The translations under genes were made by a program, and so were the position numbers. The notes below the pieces were generated by a model. The model did not search any database. It worked only from the letters and a program-made list of their open reading frames with translations, and was not told where the DNA came from. A stretch of 64,000 bases of DNA. Source: Owenia fusiformis. Taxonomy: Eukaryota; Annelida; Polychaeta; Sabellida; Oweniidae. The first letter of the stretch is position 1, and each line of letters begins with the position of its first letter. Positions 24,137 to 34,898 of the stretch are shown piece by piece. Location of the stretch: positions 29,926,024 to 29,990,023 of the forward strand of contig CAIIXF020000006.1 of assembly GCA_903813345.2 (NCBI GenBank). Reading direction: 5' to 3'.

Positions 24137-24290
24137 GGTTATGTACTGGGAGGTTTTGGATATTAGGGGTACATCTCTCAGAAAATATTTATATCTCCCT
24201 TTCGTCCCTTCGGCCCCTCGGGAAGATAAATATATCCCTCAGGATATACCATATATCCAAAAGCTCACAGTACATAACTGGTGTATCGTT
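24137..24290. mobile_element. Hairpin-bearing inverted-repeat element (TTATGTACTGGGAGG ends)
   Basis: GGGTTATGTACTGGGAGGTT then TTGGATAT at the left is mirrored by ATATCCAAAAGCTCACAGTA then CATAAC at the right. The centre carries CCCTTCGGCCCCTCGGG flanked by ATATTTATATC / GATAAATATAT arms. A close relative is at 34899-35052. It sits about 40 bp upstream of exon 24030-24101. Confidence 0.75.
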
Positions 24291-24600
24291 TGAGACTGAA
24301 TACTCTTTTATGAGTACTAGTATCTACAACTATTTTTGATGTTATGAGTATGGTTATCAATTTTTTCAATATTCCTTTAGTTCAATACAATGAAATTGTA
24401 ACACTTACACTTTTAAAAAATCTTAAACTTTTAAAATTCAAAACTTTTGAAATTTTTAAACTTTTAAAAACTTTTGAAAGATTCCTGGGAGCCGGATGGA
24501 TATATCATATCTGCCTGCATTTGGCCTGGAAGGGGACATATACAATATATCCTGCCAGCACCTCAGATATGATATATATTCCCGGGTGATATCTACCCCA
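24291..24600. repeat. T-rich tract and stem-loop (ATATATCATATCTG arms)
   Basis: A run of ACTTTTAAAA-like words (24405-24480) is followed by a hairpin whose arms ATATATCATATCTG (about 24499) and CAGATATGATATAT (about 24563) are perfect complements. The same order (hairpin element, T-rich tract, second hairpin) recurs at 34899-35360. Confidence 0.6.
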
Positions 24601-24780
24601 GACCCACTCAAGTATTAGATACACATTTATATATCCATGTCTAGAAAAATATCACGGTGTTAATTCAATATTTTTTGTTAGTACAGTATAATAGCCTATA
24701 AGCATTTCAAACATATGCAAGGCATTAGATAAGGGGGATACTATAATGACAATGTGGGATAATTTTCAGTTTAGATAACC

Positions 24781-25108
24781 CTCCGCTTTTGTTTGACTTC
24801 GCTTCCAAAAAGAGAGCTTTGTCATCACTCTTTCAGTTTACAATAAATCTCTGAACTCACTGAGCTATTCAGAGTTCATTGTCGAAATATGGAGAACATT
24901 CTTATTTCCTCTGATGTGATTGCATCGTTAATTGAGGCATTTAGCATGTGATCATACCAGCTCACTGATTGGTTGAGAAAAGATCAGTGTGGTAGGTTTA
25001 AAATGATTTATGATCCCGACTGTCATGGGCATAGGTCATGGGGGCGGGGCTACTAAACTATAATATAGTCTATACTAGGCAGAGGGTAGTTTATAACTAG
25101 ACTCTGTG
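24781..25108. repeat. ~320-bp dispersed repeat (copy 1 of 3)
   Basis: It shares CTCTTTCAGTTTACAATAAA, 'CTGATTGGTTGAGAAA', 'GGTTTAAAATGATTTATGA' and 'CTAGGCAGAGGGTAGTTTAT' with 30286-30593 (opposite orientation) and, more diverged, 53365-53665 (same orientation). No open frame. Probably a non-autonomous mobile element. Confidence 0.8.
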
Positions 25109-25130
25109 GGCAGGGTAAGTTGAGGTTAAA

Positions 25131-25991
25131 CAAGACACACAGTGATAAATATCGCACTTTGAAGAGCAAACTGGCCACCATGCAATTTACCCAGCATGGC
25201 CAAAACCTAATCAGACCTTGGCACTAGTCTGCTCTTGCATCTGTAAACATTTCAAGTTGACAAGGTTATAGCGGTTTTCCTGCAATTTTGATGACAAGAA
25301 TTTATTTGTAGTCTTGAACTTTGGGAAAATTTAGATAACATTGTTTGTGACCTAATTTGATGACCTTCGACCTTGAAAATTTCACTTTTTCAGACCTCAG
25401 TAGGTCTTTTGTAATTAAGCTGGCCTAAATTTAAATCCAAAATATCAATTTAGAAAATCAACTTTTTTGACCTTTTCAAGGTCACTGAAGGTGAATGAAA
25501 GGTCAAATCTGAAATCTAAGGTCAGATTTGAACTTCTGAGAACTTGTAGATGTTTTTTTTTAAATTTGGTCAATTTGGAGCAAGTTGAAAAATTCAAAAT
25601 GGCCGCCAAATTGAAAAATTCAAAATGGCCACCATGTAATTCAGCCAGCATACCCAAAACCTAATCAGATCTTGGCAATAGTCTGCTCTTGCATCTGTAA
25701 AAATTTCAAGTTGAATGGATAAGTGGTTTTCCTGGAATTTTGATGACAAGATTTGTTGAAAAATTCAAAATGGCCACCACGGAGTTTACCCAGCATACCC
25801 TTAACCTAATCAGATCTTGGAACTTGTCTGCTCTTGCATCTGTAAAAATTTCAAGTTGAACAGGTAAGCAATTATCCAGGAAATTTGATGACAAGATTTG
25901 GTTTATGTGCCGCCCGCCCGCACGCCCGCCCGCTCGCCCGCCCAACAGCACAAGACGACGACAATATAGCACTTTTTCAAAGTGCGATAAA
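25131..25991 (+). mobile_element. Family-2 hairpin element (GCACTTTG arm) with ~145-bp core repeats
   Basis: The lead CAAGACACACAGTGATAAAT runs into ATCGCACTTTG. The core landmark CCTAATCAGATCTTGG appears at 25206, 25660 and 25805 (the last two 145 bp apart), with a ~300-bp variant stretch in between. A (GCCC)n microsatellite near 25911-25942 comes before GACGACGACAATAT and the 3' hairpin AGCACTTTTTCAAAGTGCGATA. Its second arm complements the 5' arm. Open frames over it are artefacts of the repeat. Confidence 0.85.
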
Positions 25992-26220
25992 AATGTAGAA
26001 AAATATAACTACATTTAAGAAAACTCAATTTTACATTTCTGGCATATTTAAGTAAGTAGGTTTTGGGATACAGTACATCTGTTAAAAGTACATCAGTTTT
26101 AGCAAGGGTTTTCAAGAGATACTCGGGAAGTATGTTTGATCCCTTGGAATATTATTTATATTTCACTAGGGAAATCAATTTTGTTTGTGAACATTTATCA
26201 ATATTATACAAATATTGAAT

Positions 26221-26760
26221 TCTGTGGAGTTGAATATCTGTATATATTTCGAACTCCCGTGCAGTGATATATCACTGCGGCGGGCAGGTATCTCACCGTA
26301 AGCATGGTAACTTTGTAATAAACAACTGACGTGATTGGTTCTAGTCCCATGCTCAGGTCGAGTGATTGTAAAATTTAGACAATTTCATTGGTTGAATTGC
26401 GCGTATTAACTAATAAACAACACATGCGGTAAACTATTATCAACACAACTTTTACTCAGAATTCCTTCCGCGGTGATTCCTTCTCATATTTCAATAATTT
26501 TGAAATATTTTGACAAAATAATGTTTGGGGAACATTCATGAATACATATTTTATAAGTTGTGTGAAAATTGACCACATATGCGATGAAAAGGGAAACTAT
26601 TTTCCCCAAATTTTGGGGATTTGCTTCATCTGCCTGCCGCAGTGTCTATACCGAGACACTGCATTGGAGTTCGTATATATTTCTGAAGGTGTATTCACCG
26701 CAGCCCGAAGGGCGAGGTGAATACATCCCTAAGAAATATATACAGATATTAAACGATCAC
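26221..26760. mobile_element. Inverted-repeat element with internal hairpins
   Basis: AATATCTGTATATATTTC at the left is mirrored by GAAATATATACAGATATT at the right. Just inside the left end is a perfect 18-bp palindrome (GCAGTGATATATCACTGC, 26261-26278). Inside the right end are GCAGTGTCTATACCGAGACACTGC-like arms and a GCCCGAAGGGC core. No convincing coding frame is seen. It lies in the intron between exons 27329-27410 and 24030-24101. Confidence 0.75.
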
Positions 26761-27328
26761 AGATTCAATATTTGTTTTATTATTTCCTCATTAAAGTAGC
26801 ACAAAATATTAAACTTAGAAGCACACAATATTGTTATGATATGACGTTTAGTTTCAACGTATTTCCAAACATTTGCCAATATTTTGTTATAAATCACGAT
26901 CTCTGTCACACCATAATATATAAAAATTAGATTCGGATCTTCCATGTTAAAGTCCATAGTCTTCGTGCTTTCATTAGTTGACATTTTGAATACCTTTGTA
27001 AAATTTTTATCCAGCGTTTGTTATACAGTATTGAACCTTTTCTTGGGAGGACTTCCTGATACAACTTCACCGTCTTTCATAAATTCCCGGGAATTAAGTG
27101 ATGTGACGTCATTTTTAGTGAATACCACTATTTATTCAATTAAAATGACGTCATTTTTAGTGAATACACTCTTCACACATTTTATAAGCGGGGAGACAAG
27201 GAATACCTCAATATATTTTAGTCACATGGTATCTAATTGACCAATGAGAGAACGAGTATCACGGCATGGAAATAATAAATTGAACTATTCCCTAAATGAC
27301 GGATGATGCTATTTGTTGTAACATGTAC

Positions 27329-27410
27329 CTGTATGGCAGACATCATGTAGGGGGCGCTGTGGATGACACGACAGGTATATAGCTGCATGGATACGCCAGT
27401 CAGATACACA
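27329..27410 (-). CDS. GRDP-like protein, exon 4
   Basis: An 82-bp exon with TATTTCAG acceptor and GTACATG donor. One base completes the serine codon left by exon 3, followed by 27 full codons beginning VYLTGVSMQLYTCRVIHSAP. The end is in phase 0 and joins to VFYGDK of the exon at 24030-24101. Confidence 0.88.
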
Positions 27411-27637
27411 CTGAAATAGAAAAACAATCTCTTATTTACTTTATTTTTCTAATTTACTCATTTTCCACACAATTTTTTATTAACTGATCTAATAATAGGG
27501 GCAGCAAATAAATAAAATGTGATAGAGCTTGTAGTTTGCGATAAAGAAAACTCTTTAAACTTGGTATTTGGACAGATCAGAAAGGCATTTAAAAAGAGGG
27601 ACTCAATGATAATTTCACTGATTTTTCCTACAGTAAG

Positions 27638-27845
27638 CAGTGTTCTTTCCAGAATCTTTTCTCAATTGGGTACAAAATTCTCATTTTCATAATTGGGATC
27701 AAATTTGGTCAAATTTAGCCTATTTTTCATGATTTCTCTCATTTTCCAGTAGGTGCCAATGGATTCCCAGTTGGCTGCAAGCCAGCTATCATTAGAATCT
27801 AAAGTGGGTGCAGCAACCACTTGTTTTATGCTAGGGAGATCACTG
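27638..27845. mobile_element. hAT-like MITE (CAGTGTTCT...GGAGATCACTG), copy beside exon 3
   Basis: A roughly 200-bp element starts CAGTGTTCTTTCC and ends GGGAGATCACTG. Imperfect inverted ends of the CAGTG type fit hAT elements. The better-preserved copies at 44577-44775 and 47890-48088 share 'TTTTCATGATTTTTCTCATT' and 'TGGATTTTCAAGTGGGTGCA' wording. This copy ends only 37 bp from the donor of exon 27883-28298. No target duplication was confirmed. Confidence 0.75.
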
Positions 27846-27882
27846 GGAAGCATCTCAAAGACCACCTGTGATGCTACATTAC

Positions 27883-28298
27883 CTGTGTGTTGCCACCATA
27901 CAGTCATTCTGTTGCCCTGGTGGTAAAGGAGGCAAGAAGATTGGTCCCCAAAGTTGCGCTATATTCTCTGGCATAACAGCTTTCGCATAATTCCCATGCT
28001 TTACCACAAAATGTGAACATCCACGCTGCGGCGGGTCAATCTCCAGAGTTATCTGTAAGTTCATTGATGAATTTGTCCCTCTCGATTGAAACTGTTTCGT
28101 TTCGGTGGTACGTAAAGAGAGCGATCGATCCAGTAGGTCTTTAAGAGGGAGTGAGTGCGAAGAGATAGAAACGGGGGATTTGCAGCACATGAAACCCTGC
28201 ATGGACTCTAACTCTAGACGTAGGGTATTGATTTCGGAGTAACTCTGTAATTGTACCTTGGCCAACGTGCCCCTTGACTTCCAACTGCATGGTGGACC
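27883..28298 (-). CDS. GRDP-like protein, exon 3
   Basis: A 416-bp exon with TATTGTAG acceptor and GTAATG donor, entering in phase 0 and leaving two bases (AG) that pair with the T of exon 4. It encodes about 138 residues starting GPPCSWKSRGTLAKVQLQSY and ending CMVATH. Together with exon 2 this looks like a beta-rich C2-like region found after the DUF1399 repeats in GRDP proteins (my recollection of the family, not a search). It includes a PP-rich stretch, FLPPLPPGQQ. Confidence 0.88.
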
Positions 28299-28713
28299 CT
28301 ACAATAAAAACAGATTTGTACTCTGCATTTTGGCAACATTCTACCTGACAGCTGGTTGGAAGCCAGAATCGCTACACATGTAGTTGATAGTTAATTATTG
28401 TAAGTAACCCATTATAACTTAAATGGTATATGATATGTTCAAATCTCTCAAGTGTGTACCCTGCATTGCTATACTAAAGGTATAAACCATCAACACATGT
28501 TGTGTTGTTGATCATGTCGTCAACATAAATAGATTCAATTTTTTGAAGGTAATGGTTTGTCTCATAAATACCAGCATTCGAAAGTTTGGTAAAACATGCA
28601 TGAAGCTTGAATATGGAGACTATCTTGGGTTTATTTTTGGTACCATCATAAACAAATATTTAAGAACTCTACAAAATATGTTATACTGAATAACAGACAT
28701 TCCGTTGTCATAC

Positions 28714-28860
28714 CTTAAGTTTTGCTAACTTCTCAGGCAATTTACTTTTGCCCCCTCTGTCAAGTCTAACATCCATGTGATATTTCTCTGCATCAGGTTC
28801 AGTGCTACAGTTGATCTCCATGATGCGAATCTCATAACTCTTGTCAGATGACAGTAGCAC
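28714..28860 (-). CDS. GRDP-like protein, exon 2
   Basis: 147 bp, 49 codons, phase 0 at both ends, with CTTTTCAG acceptor and GTATGA donor. It encodes VLLSSDKSYEIRIMEINCST and continues to RLDRGGKSKLPEKLAKLK. It joins directly to ...GFLTPEQ of exon 1 and to GPPCSWK of exon 3 without a frame break. Acidic and basic strands alternate as in a C2-like beta sandwich. Confidence 0.88.
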
Positions 28861-28984
28861 CTGAAAAGTCAAGGTTTCAAGGTAATTTTTAAGATTCAAA
28901 ATTTGTATGATAAACAAAAAAAATGACCAGGTTAAAGCACAACATTTTACATGAGAACCAATGGAAAAATCAGAATTATTTTTA

Positions 28985-29150
28985 GGAAAAGTTTCCAGCG
29001 GATCAAGGTTTTTGGGTGATGTTTCTTGTAGATCGAGGTGTTTGGGTGATGTTTCTTGTGGATCAAGGTGTCTGGGGTGATGCCCCTTGTGGATCAAGGT
29101 GTCTGGGGTGATGCCCCTTGTGGATCAAGGTGTCTGGGGTGATGGATATC
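28985..29150. repeat. ~32-bp tandem repeat (GGATCAAGGTGTCTGGGGTG)
   Basis: About five units of GGATCAAGGTGTCTGGGGTG plus ATGCCCCTTGT or a TTTCTTGT variant lie in the intron just upstream of exon 28714-28860. The minus-strand open frame over it is a run-on of the exon into the repeat. Confidence 0.85.
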
Positions 29151-30285
29151 AGTCCAATAGTACTATGGTTATGTTGATTGAACATCCAAAAAAGTTTTTG
29201 AATAGATTCTCTTTTACTGAATCAGCAGAAATGCTGAGTTTGCAAGGTTGTTGGCGGTATAGTTAAATAATTTATTTTAACTTATTTATAATCAATTTCC
29301 TTCTTGTCAACTTAAGCCTTGTAAAACCAAAGTGTCTCGGGTGATAAGGACAGAATACCAGTCCGGTTCTTTACTCTGAATGAAAACCAGTCTGACACAA
29401 TGCTAATTTCATCAAATAAATGTCATTAAAATCTGTTTACCCTCAAGTCCTTAACGCAACCATAGAGCACCCAGGTTAAACTAATTTCCCGAAAATGCCC
29501 ATAAAGTAATACATGTAATCCCCTCAAACTGATCTGCTGTTGAATCTGAGCATTAGATCTTAGGCCAAGTGGAATGAGTTGCGTAAAATTCTCAGCGTAA
29601 TATTGATCTACCATTGATTTATCCAACTGGCGTGATGTAAATCCACTGACGATTGATTGCATTTCTTGCCGGCAAACTATTACACAATACCCAAGTGTAA
29701 AATAGTTTATTTGGTTTTGTAAATTTAGGCAATTTATCAACATGTGGATTCAATGCGGTGAAAGTGTTGAAATAACCTGCCTTTAAACTTGGCTGTTTGT
29801 TCATTGATAGCTTGCTTTAAAGAATGGTTGCTCATCAATGACTTGCCTTAAAGTATGGTTGCTATAACTGATGACTTGATGTTAAAAATCGATATTTTAA
29901 TGAAAAATTAATTGACAAAACACTTCGCTGCAATGTCAGAGTCACCGAAGAGACTAACTTAAAGAATATTTTAGTACATATTTCTTTGCACTAGAATTCC
30001 ACATATAACATACAGGAAGCTATGATCAATATTACCATGGCATTTCTTTAATTCTCAGTTCAACAAACAAAATGTGACCTCAAGGGTTAAAATATGGGGG
30101 TGTAATTGCTCTTGGTAAATGAGATAGAGGGAGAAATAAGAAATGGGAGATACTTGACATTTAGTGAAATGTTTTGTTTGTCAGTATTGATACTAGAATA
30201 TAGATCTACTTGCACTAGCACTCACTTTCAAAATATAACATTCTGAAAAGACTACAATATTGAACCCCTAAATACCCTGCATGCA

Positions 30286-30593
30286 GTCTAGTTATAAACT
30301 ACCCTCTGCCTAGTATACACTATATTACAGTTTAGCAGCCCCGCCCCAAAGATTGGTGCCTGTGACAGCCTGAGTAATAAATCATTTTAAATCTACCATG
30401 CTGACCCTTTCTCAACCAATCAGCGAAGTGGAAGGAACTCGTGCTAAATATGTGCTCATTAACTATGCGATGATATTAGAGGTAATGATCATATGGAAAG
30501 TTGTCCATATTTCGAGATCAGAGATTTATTGTAAACTGAAAGAGTGAAGACGAAGCTCTCTTTTAGATGTTCAGTCGAACGAATGCAAAGGGT
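30286..30593. repeat. ~320-bp dispersed repeat (copy 2 of 3, inverted)
   Basis: The reverse complement matches 24781-25108 over its whole length: 'ACTACCCTCTGCCTAGTATA', 'TTTCTCAACCAATCAGCG' and 'AGATTTATTGTAAACTGAAA'. It ends about 38 bp before the donor side of exon 30631-31467. Confidence 0.8.
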
Positions 30594-30630
30594 AACCCCT
30601 AAAAAATATAGAAATTGTGTTCACCCATAC

Positions 30631-31467
30631 CTGTTCAGGAGTTAGAAAGCCCAACTTCCCATAGGAAGTCTCTCCCCGATACATCCCGCCACTGATAGGG
30701 AATGCCTCATTGTATTCAGCTAACCAAAGGCTACGAGTCTCCTGGTCTGCCATGTTCAGTTTTGATCCAGGGCTCCGTTCAGCGTCTGTGTCGTCATGAT
30801 TCAGCATTTTTCCCAAAACTGACACAGTGTCGGATTTGTATATTATGGGATGGAGAATGTGTGTGTGCCACATCAGATCTACGTCATACATCGGGACGAT
30901 GAACAATGATGGGTGAAGCCTCTTGAGGTTTAGAAACTTACGATATCGCTCTAGGGCATTACGGAGAAATGTAGGATTTTTGTAGTGGGGTAGACTAACG
31001 TTGTAAACAAAGTCTTTCTGGCGATTCACCGCTGACACCAGATCATAATTCAATGCTGATGGCTGAGGAGAACTCAGAGATGGGAGGTTCTGTCCAGATA
31101 AATCAATCTCAAATGGTTCATTCCCATATGCCGACATCCATATTTGTTGTGCAGTTTGATAAGGCACCGTTCTGTCTCCAATACCAAACATATGGTTGAT
31201 AACACGCCCGAAAAGTTTCATGCAGTCAGCTTCATATTTGAATGGTGATAACATATGACAATGCCAAACCCAGTGTATATCCAAGGGGGGTTCCAGATCT
31301 TTATCTCCATTTTTAGCCATGAGTGGTAGCCAAAATAACTCATAGCGCCTTATAGCATGTTGGACCAGAGGGCGTGTGTAGAGGGCCTTGAAGGAATCAA
31401 CTCTTTTGAGAAAGTCCACATGGTACATGGCCGCCTTGTCCAGCGGCACCCCAAAAGTAACATTCAT
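30631..31467 (-). CDS. GRDP-like protein, exon 1 with start codon; two DUF1399 repeats
   Basis: This 837-bp exon (279 codons) opens the longest gene of the window. The ATG at 31467 is the first in frame after a TGA about 40 bp upstream, and sits in the context GCAAAATGA. Two repeated histidine motifs are clear: DIHWVWHCHMLSP at residues 63-75 and DVDLMWHTHILHP at 195-207. These are the D-x-x-W-x-x-H-x-H signatures of the DUF1399/GRDP family (glycine-rich-domain proteins, named in plants and also found in animals and fungi), whose biochemical role is poorly known. A linker rich in Ser/Pro lies at ~122-140. A donor CAG|GTATGG ends the exon after GFLTPEQ in phase 0, joining to VLLSSDK at 28860. 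No signal peptide or membrane segment is seen, so a cytosolic protein is likely. Confidence 0.93.
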
Positions 31468-31519
31468 TTTGCCAGGGGTATGGGCTGCCTCTCTTTTAAC
31501 ACATCAAAGATTCATCTAT
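31468..31519 (-). other. 5' untranslated part of GRDP-like exon 1, with upstream acceptor
   Basis: A good acceptor (TTTTATGTTTTCAG) ends just above base 31519 on the minus strand. The ATG exon therefore probably has a separate non-coding exon further right. That exon and the promoter were not located. Confidence 0.5.
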
Positions 31520-31628
31520 CTGAAAACATAAAATTCAATCATTAAAGTTCAGGTTTTCTCACTCAAGATATATGGTAGAGTTCAAAAGTATTCTCTCAAA
31601 GAATAAAACCTTATACCCTCTGTTAAGA

Positions 31629-33192
31629 AAACAAGGCACAGACGTGAACAATATCGTACCTAAAACACAGCATTGTGGTCTTGTTGACCAAGAAAGCAAG
31701 ATGGCCGCAGAAAAGTTAATCAGCTCTAGAACTTATCACTGTGTAACATATGTAAAAATTTGAACGGTTTGGCTGGAAACCTATAGACAAGTCTTGAAAG
31801 TGAAAATTTTAGGACGGAAAATCCAAAATGGCCACCTTAAAATTTACCCAGAATGCCCAAAAACCAATCAGTTCTTGACGTTGATATGTAGAAACATCCC
31901 TGAAAATTTCAGATGAATCCCTCAAATGGTTTGGCTGAAAATCTGTAGACAAGTCTTGAAAGTGAAGATTTTAGGACTGAAAATCCAAAATGGCCACCTT
32001 AAAATTTAACCAGAATGCCCAAAAACTAATCAGTTCTTGACGTTGATATGTAGAAACATCCCTGACTAGAAAAACAGCAACTCCACGGAGTAGCAAATCC
32101 CACCGAACGGCAGTTGAGTTACCAAAGATTACGAAAATGAAAATGAAAAATGGCAGCCATTCTGAAGATCAGCCGCCATCTTAAAATTTTTTTCTCGAAC
32201 AGAGCTACTGTGTTTCTAGGCATCAGCATATAAAATTTGAACCAAATCTGTTCACTGGTATAATTATCAAAGATTACATTTTTCTCATGAAAAATGGCTA
32301 CCATTTTGAAATTCAGCCGCCATCTTGAAAAAATTTTCTCGAACAGATCTACTGTGTCCCTAGGAATCATCATATAAAAAATGAGCCAAGGCATCATCAT
32401 ATAAAATTTGAGCCAAATCCGTTCACTGGTATTTGAGTTATCAGATTACCTTTTTTTTACGAAAAATGGCCGCCATTTTGGTTATCAAGCTGCCATCTTG
32501 AAAATTCTTTCTTGAACAGATCTATTGTGTCCCTAGGCATTATCATATAAAATTTGAGCCAAATCCATTCACTGGTATTTGAGTTATCAAAGATTACGTT
32601 TTTTTACGAAAAATGGCTGCCATTTTGAAATTCAGTGGCCATTTCAAAAATCCCATCTTGAGCAAGCTCCTTTGTCCCTAGGCATCATCATATAAAATTT
32701 GAACCAAATCCTTTCACTGGTATTTGAGTTACCAGAGATTACGTTTATGGTAATTTTATTATAAATGGTTTGGCTGAAAACCTGTAGACAAGTCTTGAAA
32801 GTGAAGATTTTAGGATGGAAAATCCAAAATGGCCACCTTAAGATTTACCCAGAATGCCCAAAAACTAATCAGTTCTTGACGTTGATATGTAGAAACATCC
32901 CTGAAAATTTCAGATGAATCCCTCAAATGGTTTGGCTGGAAACCTGTAGACAAGTCTTAGAAGTGAAGATTTTAGGACAGAAAATCTAAAATGGCCACCT
33001 TAAGATTTACCCAGAATGCCCAAAAACTAATCAGTTCTTGACGTTGATATGTAGAAATATCCCTGAAAATTTCAGATGAATCCCTCAAATGGTTTGGCTG
33101 GAAACCTGTAGACAAGCTGAAAAGTGAGACGCCGCCCGCCCGCCCGCCCGTCAAGCTGACTACAATATCGTACCTTTTGTTAGGTACGATAA
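31629..33192 (+). mobile_element. Family-3 hairpin element (GTACCT arm), split by a family-4 insertion
   Basis: The lead ACAAGGCACAGACGTGAACA runs into ATATCGTACCTAAAA. The core landmark CAGTTCTTGACGTTGATATG lies at 31869 and 32031 (162 bp apart) and again at 32870 and 33032 (162 bp). Between them sits a family-4 element from about 32063 to 32757. A (GCCC)n microsatellite (33131-33150) precedes TGACTACAATATC and the hairpin GTACCTTTTGTTAGGTAC followed by GATAAAA. The host repeat resumes within the same core unit after the insertion. Non-coding. Confidence 0.88.
32063..32757 (+). mobile_element. Family-4 hairpin element nested in a family-3 element
   Basis: ACTAGAAAAACAGCAACTCC and AAATCCCACCGAAC at the 5' end match the copy at 20033. 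Four or so cores of about 145 bp follow ('TTCACTGGTATTTGAGTTAT', 'TGTCCCTAGGCATCATCATA'). The copy stops without microsatellite or hairpin where family-3 sequence resumes near 32760, so its 3' end is truncated. Confidence 0.85.
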
Positions 33193-33685
33193 AAAGGTGC
33201 ATGGTCCCTTATCAGTCATAACAATTTCAAAAATTTTCATTATATTACTAAACTCTTGGCAGCACATGACATAAATATTTTGCATAACTGGTAGATCTTT
33301 TAAAAAATTAGATGAAAATTTGAAAGAGCTAGCAATGGTTGTCTCACTAATGTGACTTTTTCCTTTAAATTACATCATAAATTACAATTTGCTATTATAC
33401 AGTGTCATACAATTTCCTCTAAGCCTAGGACATCATTTTCTAAATGTTATATTCCTCATTGTAAAGCCTGTCCCAAACTGGTTATAACTGACAGGTTTGA
33501 AATAAACATTAACACTAACAGAAAATTATGTTAGTGCCAAAACATGATTTTTAGACGATTTTACGCCTTAAATAGCAGTGAAATTGGGGATAGGATGTAA
33601 CCATCTTACTTAATAAATGAATTTATATATCAAATCTGACATACATTTTGGTACGTATAAGCTAAGTAAAGGATGTGTAACATAT

Positions 33686-34087
33686 TTATCCCATACTTGG
33701 ACGTGTTACGGGTACATAAAGCCGGTTTGTAAAAACTTATATTTTCATCAGCGGGCAGATATAGCTATACATCCCGCTCCGAGCGGGCAGATATAGTATA
33801 TCTGCCCGCTACGTCATAATCGCTGTTCCCGTTTTGGTCCTTTTTTGTTATGTTCTCATCATCACAGTAAACGACAATGGAGAAAAACGCAGACAATCTA
33901 GATCTGTTATATGCTTTAAAGAAGGGAAGGAGCAGTATGCCCCATTAATAATCATGGATTTGAACAGGAAAATCCGGCTACGGACAAGAATACAAAACTG
34001 GACATGAATATTCTAAAATAATTCCACGGTTTGTTGCTAAGTTTCTGAACTTTGGCCAATTGAACAATGTGATTGGTATGGGATAAA
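33686..34087. mobile_element. Inverted-repeat element with perfect 14-bp-arm palindrome
   Basis: TTTATCCCATAC at the left recurs inverted as GTATGGGATAAA at the right. Inside the left end, 33782-33810 is a perfect palindrome: two 14-bp arms (AGCGGGCAGATATA and complement) around one central base, preceded by a related GCGGGCAGATATAG / ATCCCGCT arrangement. No coding frame is seen. Confidence 0.7.
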
Positions 34088-34215
34088 CAGATCATCCAGA
34101 TTATCCTATAGTCGGTTCAGGATATTGGGATTATCCCGAGGCCAATATAATATATCTGCCCGAGGGCCGTAGGTTCAGGATATTGGGATAATCCCAATAT
34201 CCTGAACCTCATATA
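34088..34215. repeat. 39-bp perfect palindrome and partial repeat
   Basis: Bases 34171-34209 read as two exactly complementary 19-bp arms (AGGTTCAGGATATTGGGAT and complement) around one base. A second, less regular copy of the left arm with TATTGGGATTATCCCGAGG lies near 34118-34142. Such a sequence could extrude a cruciform. It sits directly after the element ending near 34087. Confidence 0.85.
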
Positions 34216-34898
34216 GAATAATCTCTATTTATTGGTCATTGGGAAATATAAAAGGTTATTATTATCTTACAATTTCAAGTTTGTTGTTATATATGTTACC
34301 CCTACCCCTAATATTGAACTGAGAAGAGACCTCTGAATCTGAAGGATATTACCTCAAATATCACAAAATCTTGTAATTGATTGGACTTACATTCTATAAC
34401 TGACATTTTTCACAAAGTTTTATTGGACTAAAAACTTTTTAAAATGGTGTATTCCTCTAAATGTAACTAAGAATTCAACTTCATGTCTCAGAAGATCCCC
34501 TTATTATTCCCCCTTACATTGCTGGATATAGGATTTCTCATATTTATGACATCAATTTATGGCAAAAAGTCACACTCACGATTTTGGGAGTACATGTAGT
34601 TCTATTCAATCCTTTCTAAATTTTTACCATATTTACAGATTTCTTTGAAATTTTCTCCATTTGGTCAAAGTATCCATGCATTATAACTCTGAATGTTTGG
34701 TCTGATAATAATGAAAAATAAAAAAGATATGATTGGTAAAGGACAGTGCACCTTTTTTTCTTTATAGAGGGTAATCTTTCTACACAATTACAAATGTGTA
34801 TTGTCTAGTATTATCTATTATATAATATAATATCTATAATACAATTACTATTATTTATTATGCAATGTGTATCTATTTTCTAATGTTTTATATATATA

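Noticed and set aside
26944-27240. 98-codon plus-strand frame opposite the GRDP-like gene
   Set aside because: Contains an internal direct repeat (ATGACGTCATTTTTAGTGAA, seen twice) and lies in an intron; no domain.
29426-29743. Minus-strand open frame ending in an AGG|GTAAAC donor-like sequence in frame with exon 28714-28860
   Set aside because: It could splice in phase, but the join from exon 30631-31467 (ending GFLTPEQ) directly to VLLSSDK is already phase-compatible and reads better. The frame has no resemblance to GRDP proteins and no convincing acceptor.
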